Part shown: piece by piece, positions 42,589 through 50,920 of the stretch | Layout of the letters: the number at the start of each line of letters is the position of its first letter | Position numbering within the stretch: the first letter of the stretch is position 1 | Assembly (NCBI GenBank): GCA_009774465.1 | Contig: VSNT01000002.1 | Coordinates: forward strand, 15,618 to 79,617 | DNA length: 64,000 nt | Reading direction: 5' to 3' | Source of the DNA: Lachnospiraceae bacterium | GTDB taxonomy: Bacteria > Bacillota_A > Clostridia > Lachnospirales > Lachnospiraceae | Notes under the pieces: generated by a model | Seen by the model: the letters and a program-made list of their open reading frames with translations, nothing else | Databases searched by the model: none | What the model was told of the DNA's origin: nothing | Translations under genes and position numbers: made by a program

Positions 42589-44184
42589 TTACGTCCCGTT
42601 TAAAATATTCTGCATCTCTGACGAAATCCCCGGCATAAACACATAATTTCGTTCCGTAAGCAAAACAACAATACAATCTGCCGCCCTGATGGCATTTATG
42701 GCATTGGTATTATTCAGATCTCCCGGATACTTATATTTGATCAGTGTACAACTGCTAAAATCCTTTTGCAAAAACAATCCGGCATATATTCTGAAAGAAT
42801 CTCCCACTACCACAAGATTACATGGTTTTCCCGAAGGCGATGAAGCACTGTAAAAAACCTGCCCCGGATCACCACCTGCTACAACACTCGCCTGTACATC
42901 CGCTTTGTAGCCGATGGAATAATTCACATCTCCTCCATAGTCCGCCGCACTTAAATTGCCAAGACCTATAAGATCACCGATTTCCTGCGCAGACATACTG
43001 AACCTTTCCGTACTCACACTGCTTAAGCTGGTCACCGGCATACCCATCAAAGCGTACAAAGACTGCACTCCCACAAAGGCACCTGCATAATTCCAATGGG
43101 TATCCGTCCGGAAATACACCTGATAGTTCTCCTTTGCAGCAAGCAGCTCCTGTAACGGATAGGCAACTTTAAGATTTGTGTTTGCATGAATATAATCCAC
43201 CAGGCGCTGTTCCCTTTTATAGCTGTCATAAATGGTAATATCCGGCATTTTCTCGAAATAGACCTGTTCCTTATTCGGCGGTATTAAAAAGTACAAACTC
43301 TTTCCCGTGGCATCGCAGCTTTGCTGCAGCGCCTGCATATCAGCCACATATCCTGTTAACTGCGCCTCATTAAACACATTGCTTCCCTGATAGTCTTCCA
43401 GACTATTCTCCAGCATGAAGAACAGCCATTTATCGCTGCCCTCTATCACAGAATCATTGTGTATCTTCGGCATCAGATAAGCGGCATCTTCGTTTACCAG
43501 AGCCGCCGCTTCCTCCGCCTTGACTTCTCCCTCTATTTCTTCCCCTTCTGTTTCTTTCCCCTCTGTCTTTTCTCCTTCTGTTCCTTCTCCTTCTGTTCCT
43601 TCTCCTTCTGCTTCTTTCCCCTCTGTCTTATCTCCTTCTGTTTCTTCTCCTTCTGTACCTTTTCCGTCTGTTTCAACTGTTTCTGCAGATGTCTCCTGTT
43701 CTTTCAGCCCACCGTCCTTCACAGAATCTTTTTCTTCCTCAGCTGTCGTTTCTTCTGCTGCTTCCTGTTTTGTATCCGCGGCCGCCAGAACTTCCTGCTG
43801 CTTGGTATTTTCCGTCATTCCCTGCAAAGTCGTCGGTTCCTCTACCGCCGGTTCGACACCCCTGTGTACAAGCTTTGCCAGATAGGGTACCACCAAAATA
43901 TCATAGTTTCCTTCCATAAAAGAGTTCATTTCACGATTTGCCGATATAATCACTGATCTGAAAGGCAGTCTGTCGTTATAATACTCCTCCACCTCCTGCA
44001 TATACGTCATGCTGAAAGTCTCAGGAAAAGCTGCCTTATTACGGTTTTCACCCAGATCATAGTCAAGCGTCCCCTGGCTGTCGGACAGCGTCGTGCTGAC
44101 GCAGAGCCACAAAGCCGAGGGCAGAACCAACACCGCCATAAATACAGCAATATTTACAACTGCAAAAATTTTGTCTTTTTTCAT
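42589..44184 (-). CDS. DHHW family protein (AlgX/AlgJ-like O-acetyltransferase partner)
   Basis: 531 aa. One N-terminal membrane helix (VVNIAVFMAVLVLPSALWL) anchors an extracytoplasmic domain. The catalytic-type motif RTDTHWNYAGA (Asp361, His363) and VVGDSFR mark the SGNH-like DHHW/AlgX family that works with MBOAT proteins to O-acetylate surface polysaccharides. An insert of ~70 Glu/Gly/Thr-rich residues (~170-225) with five-residue repeats separates the membrane stalk from the enzyme domain. The MBOAT gene lies 28 bp upstream. Confidence 0.88.
   Translation of the reverse strand: MKKDKIFAVVNIAVFMAVLVLPSALWLCVSTTLSDSQGTLDYDLGENRNKAAFPETFSMTYMQEVEEYYNDRLPFRSVIISANREMNSFMEGNYDILVVPYLAKLVHRGVEPAVEEPTTLQGMTENTKQQEVLAAADTKQEAAEETTAEEEKDSVKDGGLKEQETSAETVETDGKGTEGEETEGDKTEGKEAEGEGTEGEGTEGEKTEGKETEGEEIEGEVKAEEAAALVNEDAAYLMPKIHNDSVIEGSDKWLFFMLENSLEDYQGSNVFNEAQLTGYVADMQALQQSCDATGKSLYFLIPPNKEQVYFEKMPDITIYDSYKREQRLVDYIHANTNLKVAYPLQELLAAKENYQVYFRTDTHWNYAGAFVGVQSLYALMGMPVTSLSSVSTERFSMSAQEIGDLIGLGNLSAADYGGDVNYSIGYKADVQASVVAGGDPGQVFYSASSPSGKPCNLVVVGDSFRIYAGLFLQKDFSSCTLIKYKYPGDLNNTNAINAIRAADCIVVLLTERNYVFMPGISSEMQNILNGT
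43527..43665 (-). repeat. 15-bp tandem repeat tract inside the DHHW gene
   Basis: About nine imperfect units encoding E-G-x-x-T/E pentapeptides (TEGEE, TEGDK, TEGKE and similar). In frame, so gain or loss of units would only change linker length. Confidence 0.8.
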
Positions 44185-44212
44185 AGCTTAAATCGTGCCT
44201 TTCTCTACATCT

Positions 44213-45589
44213 TTAAAACTGAAAATATATAAATGGATTATAAGTCCCGTTTACCAGCATCAAAATTGACAGGATAAGGATTGCTGTCTGCACACACAAG
44301 TCACATATCCTGACAGGAAGAAAGTTCTTTATTTTTTCATATTGCTTTCCAAAAAGACGCTGCAATGCCCCTGTAAACAACAGTCCCGCCGGAAAAGCTG
44401 CCATAATCCTTGCAGGCATGGCCATGATAATCATGGCGTCCGAAGCAGTTCCCGAAAACATCTGTCTCACATATTCTATCGCCTGTGAAATGGAATCTGA
44501 GCGGAACAAAACCCAGCCCAGCATAACAACAAATGTGGTGTATATCCAGTTAAAAACCTTAACGGGATTTTTATCAAGCACCCGCCCCAAAAACAGTCGT
44601 TCCAAAATTAAAAACAGCGCATAATATACCCCCCACACCACGAAGGTAACATTCGCCCCGTGCCATGCGCCAGTAAGCAAAAAGACAAGAAACAGATTCG
44701 CACACGTACGCTTCTGTCCCTGCCTGCTTCCCCCTAACGGTATGTACACATATTCTTTGAACCAGGAAGACAGGGATATATGCCATCTGCGCCAAAATTC
44801 ACGTATGGAAAGTGAAGTGTAGGGATACGCAAAGTTCTCTCCAAACCGGAAGCCCAGCATCCTGCCTAGTCCTATTGCCATATCAGAATATCCGGAAAAA
44901 TCATAATAAATCTGCAATGTGTAGCATACAATGCCAATCCATGCAGCAGGAGATCCCAATCTGGTCGTATCAAACGCCCATATCTTATCCGCAACCTCCG
45001 CAAATGTATTTGCCAGCAGCACTTTTTTCCCAAGTCCATAACAAAATCGTTTCTTCCCTTCTGCAAACAGAAATACGCTCTCCTGCCTGTCTTCCAATTG
45101 CCGCTCAATATCACCGTATTTAACGATAGGTCCTGCTACTAATTGGGGGAAAAAAGAGACATACAATGCAAAATCTGAAATCTTTTTTTGTTCCTGCACT
45201 TTGCCTGTATACACATCTATCACATAAGACATGGCCTGAAAAGTGAAAAAAGAAATTCCTATAACAATCGTTCCAAAGTATTTAAACAAAATTAAAATAC
45301 CAATATCCACCCCTAAAACAAAAAACAGCTTTGCTTTTCTGTTTCGTTTACCCACATCATTTCCAATCAGCAAACCACCAAAAAAATTAAATATAATGGA
45401 AAACAGCAGAACCGGCAGATAAGCAATGTTCCCCCATGCATAAAATAATAAACTTGCAGCCAGCAGGAAACCATTTTTAACCCTAATCCGCATCTCCCGT
45501 GAAAAAAACGGCAGAATTGTCAAAATAAAATTGATTCCGATAACAGCCGGAAGAAAAATCCATATAAAAATCATTGAGCTGAACAGCAT
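44213..45589 (-). CDS. MBOAT family O-acyltransferase (AlgI/DltB-like)
   Basis: 458 aa with ten or more membrane helices. The MBOAT landmarks are FWRRWHISLSSWFKEYVYIP and the catalytic His310 in LTGAWHGANVTFVVWG. It passes acyl (usually acetyl) groups across the membrane to a partner that modifies polysaccharide; the DHHW gene directly downstream is the expected partner. Surface polymer unknown; no capsule genes are in the window. Confidence 0.93.
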   Translation of the reverse strand: MLFSSMIFIWIFLPAVIGINFILTILPFFSREMRIRVKNGFLLAASLLFYAWGNIAYLPVLLFSIIFNFFGGLLIGNDVGKRNRKAKLFFVLGVDIGILILFKYFGTIVIGISFFTFQAMSYVIDVYTGKVQEQKKISDFALYVSFFPQLVAGPIVKYGDIERQLEDRQESVFLFAEGKKRFCYGLGKKVLLANTFAEVADKIWAFDTTRLGSPAAWIGIVCYTLQIYYDFSGYSDMAIGLGRMLGFRFGENFAYPYTSLSIREFWRRWHISLSSWFKEYVYIPLGGSRQGQKRTCANLFLVFLLTGAWHGANVTFVVWGVYYALFLILERLFLGRVLDKNPVKVFNWIYTTFVVMLGWVLFRSDSISQAIEYVRQMFSGTASDAMIIMAMPARIMAAFPAGLLFTGALQRLFGKQYEKIKNFLPVRICDLCVQTAILILSILMLVNGTYNPFIYFQF

Positions 45590-45618
45590 TTTACCTTTAT
45601 CCTCTTTTCCATTCGTAT

Positions 45619-46482
45619 TTAAAAGTCTGCAAAGTCCTTTTCATGCTTTTTAAAGAAATCATAATATGTCCTGACATTTTTAAGTTCGCTCCAGCGTTTC
45701 ACATCCACCACTTCCTCATCCATATCATAAATCTTTGCACCCTTCATTGAAAGCAGGAAAGGCGAATGTGTTGCAATCACAAATTGGCATCCAAAAAACC
45801 GGGCAGAATCTTCCAAAAATTTAAGCAGCTCCTGCTGTTTTTCCGGCGACAGGCTGTTTTCCGGCTCGTCCAATAAATACAGTCCATTTTCTTTGATCTT
45901 ATCTGCAAAATAAAGAAAGGCACTCTCCCCATTTGAGTGCTCCCGAACATTGTCCGTCATATTTTTGCGGACAAATTTAGACTGGGTATTGCTTCTTGCC
46001 ATACTTACTTTTTTTAGATGCTCATAATCATCCAGCGACTTCATCTGAAAATGAGCGTATTTTGCATCCAGATATTCTTCAAATAAATCTTCCCTTTTTC
46101 TATTGATACCCTCATTTATGTTTCTTAAGTTCAACATAAAATCAAACACGTCGTCACTGGTAATAATTCTGCTTTCTGCCGGTATTTTTAATTCTTCTTC
46201 GTAACTGCACAGCTTCATATAATCTTCAAAAAAATTGGAACGGTTAAATAAGGTATCACGTTCCAGTCCCAGCTTCTGTGCAATCACATTTAAGGCAGTG
46301 GTCTTTCCCGATCCATTGCCTCCATACAAAATTGTAACCGGCTCAAAATCAAGCCTTGTCAGATTATGCCTCGACAGGATCTGAAAAGGGTAATACGTAT
46401 CATAGCACGTTCTTTTTTGCCCCATTAAAAAATCGTATTCTATCTCAATATGTGGAAATTTAAAGTTGGATAAATAAATCAT
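45619..46482 (-). CDS. AAA family ATPase (ABC-like, AAA_21 group)
   Basis: 287 aa. Walker A is YGGNGSGKTT (54-62); the ABC-like Walker B is LYLLDEPENSLSPE, then the His switch in VIATHSPFLL. Single-domain proteins of this kind appear in defence and DNA-repair settings as well as alone. It lies 34 bp behind partner B of the third DUF3990 cassette, in the same direction, so a functional link is possible but unproven. Confidence 0.87.
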   Translation of the reverse strand: MIYLSNFKFPHIEIEYDFLMGQKRTCYDTYYPFQILSRHNLTRLDFEPVTILYGGNGSGKTTALNVIAQKLGLERDTLFNRSNFFEDYMKLCSYEEELKIPAESRIITSDDVFDFMLNLRNINEGINRKREDLFEEYLDAKYAHFQMKSLDDYEHLKKVSMARSNTQSKFVRKNMTDNVREHSNGESAFLYFADKIKENGLYLLDEPENSLSPEKQQELLKFLEDSARFFGCQFVIATHSPFLLSMKGAKIYDMDEEVVDVKRWSELKNVRTYYDFFKKHEKDFADF

Positions 46483-46516
46483 GTGCGTTTCCTTTAATAT
46501 TTTATCTGATATTCTC

Positions 46517-46759
46517 TCATTCTTTCATCCATGACTCCATATTACCATTTTCCTCATCCCGAAGCATATTCCATACATATTCTGGCGACTCTGCATATAA
46601 ACCGGATTCTCTGTCCTGCAGCAATTCATAAGTCATTGTCTTTAGCAACTTTTTCAATGCATCTTCATTTGAGCAATTCTCTTTTTCACTAATTAAGTGC
46701 ACTAAGTAGAGAGAAATAGCCTGCATTGATTTATTAATATTAACACTTGATGCTTTCAT
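46517..46759 (-). CDS. Small helical protein (partner B of DUF3990 cassette 3)
   Basis: 80 aa. Core TMTYELLQDRESGLYAESPE followed by MLRDEE aligns with the other two partner B proteins. The ATG overlaps the DUF3990 stop (ATGA). An N-terminal helix (MQAISLYLVHLI) precedes the core. Unknown function. Confidence 0.7.
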   Translation of the reverse strand: MKASSVNINKSMQAISLYLVHLISEKENCSNEDALKKLLKTMTYELLQDRESGLYAESPEYVWNMLRDEENGNMESWMKE

Positions 46760-47325
46760 CCTACAATCTCCCTTTTGTTTTTCTTAAATTTAAGTTTTTG
46801 AATTGCCACATTTGTTCCAAAAAAATACTGTTTAGGCAAATTCTCCGGTTCCAACTCTTTTATCAAGGCGTCTAATACTTCACTTGCATAGTTGGATGCA
46901 ATCAATTCTTCCTTATATGAATTGATAACAGTTACGATATTTTCATCTGCTGTTGGTCCAATCACAATGTCATAATTATGAACCGTACTATCCGAATTTC
47001 TATTCATCAAAATAAATCGTACCCATTCCTGATTTGCTTCCGTAAATATTTTTATATTTAAATTTCCCGGCTTATTAAGACAACTATCATCAAATTCCAG
47101 GTTATACCTGTATGCCTGATATCCTTTTGTTTTATATTCAGGATTTCTCTGTCGTATTTTTGCCTCTCTTGCTTCAATAATACGTTTATTTCTTCTGGCA
47201 ATATTCTCTGCATGACTTTTTATTGGAGTAGCATAAAACCCCTTGCCAAAATCTTTAAACCCTTTCCCCATCATCACATTAATTTCATTAATGTCATAAG
47301 TTGTTCCATGAAATAAATCTTTCAC
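46756..47325 (-). CDS. DUF3990 protein, ADP-ribosyltransferase-like (cassette 3)
   Basis: 189 aa. The start is GTG (47325), one base after the partner A stop, with AGGAGA about 10 bases before it. Landmarks: LFHGTTY, FKDFGKGFYATP, QEWVRFILMNR, YDIVIGPTADEN and KQYFFGTNVAIQ. It carries a ~20-residue basic insert (~50-70, RIIEAREAKIRQR) missing from the other two. Family call as for cassettes 1 and 2. Confidence 0.77.
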   Translation of the reverse strand: MKDLFHGTTYDINEINVMMGKGFKDFGKGFYATPIKSHAENIARRNKRIIEAREAKIRQRNPEYKTKGYQAYRYNLEFDDSCLNKPGNLNIKIFTEANQEWVRFILMNRNSDSTVHNYDIVIGPTADENIVTVINSYKEELIASNYASEVLDALIKELEPENLPKQYFFGTNVAIQKLKFKKNKREIVG

Positions 47326-47326
47326 C

Positions 47327-47545
47327 TCAAACGTTCTCCTCTATTGCATCAATATATGATTTCAAATCAAGCAAAATCCCCTTTATTCCCATAGAATTAT
47401 ATTCTTCATAACAAACATCAATATAAGAAAGTAAATCATATTTATCCATGAGATCGCTGATTTTACTATATTCAATGTTCCATTCCTTTTTTATAGAGTT
47501 GGCAATCGTTATCTGCATATTTAACACATTATCACTTCTGGTCAT
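47327..47545 (-). CDS. DUF3791-like small protein (partner A of DUF3990 cassette 3)
   Basis: 72 aa, helical. NIEYSKISDLMDKYDLLSYI and the YIDAIEE end match the DUF3791 pattern weakly. A good AGGGGG site lies 6 bases before the ATG. First gene of the cassette, as in cassette 2. Confidence 0.65.
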   Translation of the reverse strand: MTRSDNVLNMQITIANSIKKEWNIEYSKISDLMDKYDLLSYIDVCYEEYNSMGIKGILLDLKSYIDAIEENV

Positions 47546-47688
47546 AACAGCCCCCTTTCACTTTTATTATATTACTTCTCTTTTACTGCGTAAATCACAT
47601 AATCACTTATTTGTTCTGCAATGTTTTATTTTATCCGTATCAAATTTTTCTATGATCTATATTTTCCTTACTGCCCATTATACACAAA

Positions 47689-47727
47689 AAATGCGGTGGC
47701 CACCAACAAAAAGTTTTCACCGCATTT
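47689..47727 (-). terminator. Intrinsic terminator of the acyltransferase-3 gene
   Basis: AAATGCGGTG pairs with CACCGCATTT (10 bp). On the reverse strand it continues into a T tract, 17 bp past the stop at 47745. Confidence 0.78.
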
Positions 47728-47744
47728 CTGTTTTATATCCTGTT

Positions 47745-48782
47745 TTAATGGAGCATCGTTATTTTCCGGATGCCCGGTATATGGTCTGCCACAAATGCCC
47801 CGGCAAGGCTGACTGCAAAAGTAAAAATTGTCAGGACGGGTATCGAAATGATTGCAGGAAAAGAAACTGTTGTAATCCCAACAAGATTTAATTTTTCAAT
47901 CACAAACATATGAAACATGTATACAAAAAACGTATACGCTGACAGTTTGCTCCACATAGGAATGTTCTTTATCCGGTCAAACAGTTTACAATACTTAAAG
48001 AATATAAAAATGGCAGCACTCATAACTAAAATATTCAAAGAAGCAGGGCTAAACCATTTTTCCAAATAAGTGCCCGTTTCCCTGCAATCCCTTATCGTCA
48101 AAAAAGCTGTCAGGCAGACAGCCCCTATCCCAAGAGTGTAAATAATCCACCGGATTTTTTTCTTTATCTCTATCTCATTCAAATAGTACCCTAACAAAAA
48201 GTAGCCAAAATTGCCTGCCAGAATATCCATGCCCAAACTGTCAATTCGTGCCTGAACCGTATTTAGATGAAAAGTGCCTGTCAGGCAGGGAACAATAAAT
48301 CGGAACACTGCCCATAAAATCAGATAATAACGCACTGCTTTCTCTTTGGCGCATATTTGTCTTGCAACTGGAATTAATATGTAAAACCCGCACAGCATTT
48401 GTAAAAACCACATATGAACATGTCCAAAGATAAAGCGCTCTACTGCCGCCCTGAAAACCTCCATTGAAAATGCTCCTCTTATCGTATCAACTGCAATTCC
48501 CTGAAATGCATAAAAAGCTGACCAGACATAAAACAATAAAATCAATTTCAAAACCCTTTTTCCTACTACTACATTCTCCCGTTCCGGTGTAACAAGAAAA
48601 AGACCGCTTAACATAAAAAATACAGGAACTGCAAACCTGGTCAGACTATTATAAACTGTCATTACCATAAATTCCCTGCCATAAATATCTACCACACTCC
48701 AATAACTGGCTGATACATGCAGCAAAACGATAGAAAAGCTCGCTACAATTCTCAAAACATCATATTTTACCATTCTGGACAT
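47745..48782 (-). CDS. Acyltransferase family 3 membrane protein
   Basis: 345 aa with about ten membrane helices. The start VKYDVLRIVASFSIVLLHVSA contains the conserved R and H of the Acyl_transf_3 (OafA/YrhL) family, and FVYMFHMFVIEKLN is the typical last-helix motif. Members move acetyl or other acyl groups to sugars or antibiotics outside the cell. Alone between the DUF3990 cassette and an XRE gene. GGGAGGGATGGG lies upstream. Confidence 0.88.
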   Translation of the reverse strand: MSRMVKYDVLRIVASFSIVLLHVSASYWSVVDIYGREFMVMTVYNSLTRFAVPVFFMLSGLFLVTPERENVVVGKRVLKLILLFYVWSAFYAFQGIAVDTIRGAFSMEVFRAAVERFIFGHVHMWFLQMLCGFYILIPVARQICAKEKAVRYYLILWAVFRFIVPCLTGTFHLNTVQARIDSLGMDILAGNFGYFLLGYYLNEIEIKKKIRWIIYTLGIGAVCLTAFLTIRDCRETGTYLEKWFSPASLNILVMSAAIFIFFKYCKLFDRIKNIPMWSKLSAYTFFVYMFHMFVIEKLNLVGITTVSFPAIISIPVLTIFTFAVSLAGAFVADHIPGIRKITMLH

Positions 48783-48931
48783 ATGCCCATCCCTCCCTCT
48801 GACTTCTTTTGTTTTGCTGTTTCTTTTTCCTATAATATCCCTTTAACCCCTTTTAGTCAATATTAATACCCCTTATAGATGTTTCATTCTACACTTCTGA
48901 CATCCTAAAATAAACAAAAAGGGGTGACAAT

Positions 48932-49270
48932 ATGGACTATAAGAGGTTAGGCAAAAGAATCCGTGAAGAGCGCCAGCGGTTAAATCTTACGCAGGCACAA
49001 TTAGCGGAGGATATTGATATATCAGATACTTATATGGGAGCGATTGAACGTGGAGAGCGAAGCCTTACCCTGGATACTCTTGTAAGGCTTGTAAACAGAC
49101 TTGGCGTAACTGTTGATTATATGCTGTCTGATTCTGTGACAAACAACGATACTAATATTATAGAACAATTTCTTCAAATCATTGACCGACAGCCATTAGA
49201 CCGCAAGCAAATGGCAATCAATGTTTTGCGCACTATCTTTTCCTATTTTGACAAAGATTCCCTTATGTAA
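48932..49270 (+). CDS. XRE family helix-turn-helix regulator
   Basis: 112 aa. The helix-turn-helix (~7-60) reads LGKRIREERQRLNLTQAQLA and GAIERGERSLTLDTLVRL, then a short C-terminal region (DRKQMAINVLRTIFSYF) for dimerisation. AGGGGTGACA precedes the ATG. Two CCCCTT(T/A)TAG repeats (about 48846-48890) in the upstream region may be its operator. No clear target is next to it. Confidence 0.88.
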   Translation: MDYKRLGKRIREERQRLNLTQAQLAEDIDISDTYMGAIERGERSLTLDTLVRLVNRLGVTVDYMLSDSVTNNDTNIIEQFLQIIDRQPLDRKQMAINVLRTIFSYFDKDSLM

Positions 49271-49300
49271 AAAGGCTGGATAAAACAGCTCATTGCATGA

Positions 49301-49338
49301 AAAGAACCTTCCAGAAATCAAATCCTGCAAGGTTCTTT
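49301..49338. terminator. Hairpin between convergent XRE and DUF1062 genes
   Basis: AAAGAACCTT pairs with AAGGTTCTTT (10 bp) with an 18-nt loop. Probably terminates transcription from both sides. Confidence 0.6.
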
Positions 49339-49350
49339 CAATCAGCTTTT

Positions 49351-49881
49351 TCAGTTTTTTTCCAGTTTTATTTCTCCTTTTTTCATCATGTCCTTCACCT
49401 GGCTTCGGGATAATCCCAAGTCCCTGGCAATCTGTTTTTCCAGGCGGACTTTCAGCTGATAAGGATTATGAATCGTCACCACAGCCTGCAGACCGGAATC
49501 ACTGCTTTCTATGGATTCCCGCAGTTTGACAACATCATAATTCACCCTTTCAAAATCAATATCCGCTTTGTTTTTCCGAAATAACTGTACATTTTTTCCA
49601 TATGCTTCTGCCAAATTTTCATCATTTTCCAAAAATCTTTCGTATTCCATCTTTGGTATGGAAGAAGCTTTCTGCCGCTCATAAATCGCAAGATTAAGGG
49701 TATGCTTGCATTCCTCACATTGATAAATCAGCCAAATGTCCAGTTTATTGCCATTGGCATTCACACGAAACTTTTTCGTATTTTTAAAACGTATCTTTCT
49801 GCCGCATTTTGAACAGCCCCAAATGACAGAAAATGAGTCTTTCAGGACAATTTCATACTCTAATTTTTTTGAATAGCTCAT
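49351..49881 (-). CDS. DUF1062 family protein
   Basis: 176 aa from the ATG at 49881 (AGGAG 6 bases before; an ATG two codons earlier overlaps the ribosome site). Two CxxC pairs (WGCSKCGRKIRF and YQCEECKHTLN) form a likely zinc ribbon, and an S4-like C-terminal motif (KQIARDLGLSRSQVKDMMKKG) may bind RNA. DUF1062 proteins are uncharacterised. The zinc ribbon plus S4-like region suggest a ribosome- or RNA-related role (inference). The 5' region carries the leader element shared with CD3324. Confidence 0.85.
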   Translation of the reverse strand: MSYSKKLEYEIVLKDSFSVIWGCSKCGRKIRFKNTKKFRVNANGNKLDIWLIYQCEECKHTLNLAIYERQKASSIPKMEYERFLENDENLAEAYGKNVQLFRKNKADIDFERVNYDVVKLRESIESSDSGLQAVVTIHNPYQLKVRLEKQIARDLGLSRSQVKDMMKKGEIKLEKN

Positions 49882-49916
49882 TTGCATCTCCTGTTTATTT
49901 CACGGTTTGATGCGCA

Positions 49917-50003
49917 GGCTATTACATTATTTATTCTATTTTATTTGCAATAGCCGCGCTATGCAAAATAAACGGGTTTCATCATAAAGTAGTTCCTCCT
50001 CCT
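49917..50003 (-). promoter_or_regulatory. Leader-peptide hairpin element upstream of DUF1062
   Basis: On the reverse strand: two overlapping AGGAGG boxes (49995-50003), an 8-codon ORF (49959-49985), an inverted repeat TTGCATAGC...GGCTATTGCAA (49945-49966) with the ORF stop in its first arm, and AATAGCC (49917-49923) able to pair with GGCTATT of the second arm. Same layout as 19107-19191. The rest of the 200-bp gap (50004-50087) shows nothing else. Confidence 0.5.
49959..49985 (-). CDS. Putative leader peptide MMKPVYFA
   Basis: Eight codons plus TAG with strong AGGAGG boxes 9 to 12 bases before the ATGs. The stop codon is in arm 1 of the hairpin, as in the CD3324 leader; both peptides end in aromatic/hydrophobic-Ala. 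Support is by parallel architecture only. Confidence 0.4.
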   Translation of the reverse strand: MMKPVYFA

Positions 50004-50087
50004 GCCTTTTGTATAACAATTTTCTTTCTAAATTTTCTTTTTATCTTATCACCATTTTTACCACAAATCAATTCGCACTTTTAAACA

Positions 50088-50669
50088 CTATTTATCCACT
50101 TCCGTAAAAAAGTATTCCAAAGTATCTAAAAACATTTTCTTCCTGAACAACTCCTTTATCTGGCTTCTATTCAGCCAGGCAATTTGAGCAGCTTCATCTG
50201 TTGTGGCACTGCTTAAATCAGCCTCTCCATTATATTCAAACAGCCAGACATCAACAATTTTATTGGCAATTTTTCCAAATTCTTTTTTTATTGTATTTGA
50301 AAAAACAATATGTCCATTCTCCGGCAATAAGTCTACCCCTGCTTCTTCTTTGGCTTCTCTGACTGCCCCCTGTAAACTGTCTTCCCCTTTCAAGACCGAA
50401 CCATCCACGCACTCCCATATTAACGGAAAAGTCGGCCTGTTTGCAGAACGCTGTGAAATCAGATATTCCCCTTTGGTATTTCGAATCCATACATGCACCA
50501 CCAAATGATACCCGTCTTCCGGCAGCCGATTGCCTCTAATGTGGTCTTTCCCAAGGAGTTCTCTATTTTCGCTATACAAGTCCCAGACTTCCATGTCCGG
50601 CACCGCGTGAGTATCATCTTCCAAATCTGCATTTAGCGATTTCCATAGCTTATTTTCTGATACGGTCAT
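50088..50669 (-). CDS. NUDIX hydrolase (IPP-isomerase-like subgroup)
   Basis: 193 aa from the ATG at 50669 (AGAGGG 8 bases upstream). The segment MEVWDLYSENRELLGKDHIR and GYHLVVHVWIRN is typical of NUDIX proteins related to isopentenyl-diphosphate isomerase; the NUDIX box (GSVLKGEDSLQGAVREAKEE) is intact. The 25 residues before MEVWDLY are unusual, so a later start is possible. Its start lies within the tail of the S66 peptidase remnant. Substrate unknown. Confidence 0.85.
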   Translation of the reverse strand: MTVSENKLWKSLNADLEDDTHAVPDMEVWDLYSENRELLGKDHIRGNRLPEDGYHLVVHVWIRNTKGEYLISQRSANRPTFPLIWECVDGSVLKGEDSLQGAVREAKEEAGVDLLPENGHIVFSNTIKKEFGKIANKIVDVWLFEYNGEADLSSATTDEAAQIAWLNRSQIKELFRKKMFLDTLEYFFTEVDK

Positions 50670-50893
50670 ACTTCTTATCCCTCTGCCCCACATATATTTT
50701 CTTCTGCTTCATATCCACCCGGGTGGCAGCTCCATACTGCAGCGCACATCTGGGAAGCGCGTGCCCAAAATTCACATTATAAACAATGGAAAGCTTTTCA
50801 TTGTCTATTACCCTTGTGAGGATATCTTTATATTCCTCATAAACTTACAATTGCTACTTTATCACCCTTTTTTAATTTCTGCGCATATTGCAT
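50650..50893 (-). pseudogene. S66 family peptidase (LD-carboxypeptidase/MccF-like), internally deleted
   Basis: Two ends of one gene remain. The ATG at 50893 gives MQYAQKLKKGDKVAIVSL, the usual N-terminus of S66 peptidases, then a TGA. From about 50837 the C-terminal end follows in another frame: TRVIDNEKLSIVYNVNFGHA, LPRCALQYGAATRVD and a Lys-rich end, stopping at 50650. Roughly 230-260 codons including the catalytic Ser-Glu-His region are gone. No activity can remain. Confidence 0.8.
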
Positions 50894-50920
50894 GATGCTG
50901 TTCCTTTTCATTTATAAAAT

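Noticed and set aside
43459..43956. Long forward frames rich in Ser/Pro or Phe/Cys opposite the DHHW gene
   Set aside because: Low-complexity shadows of the Glu/Gly repeat on the other strand; no ribosome site and no family.
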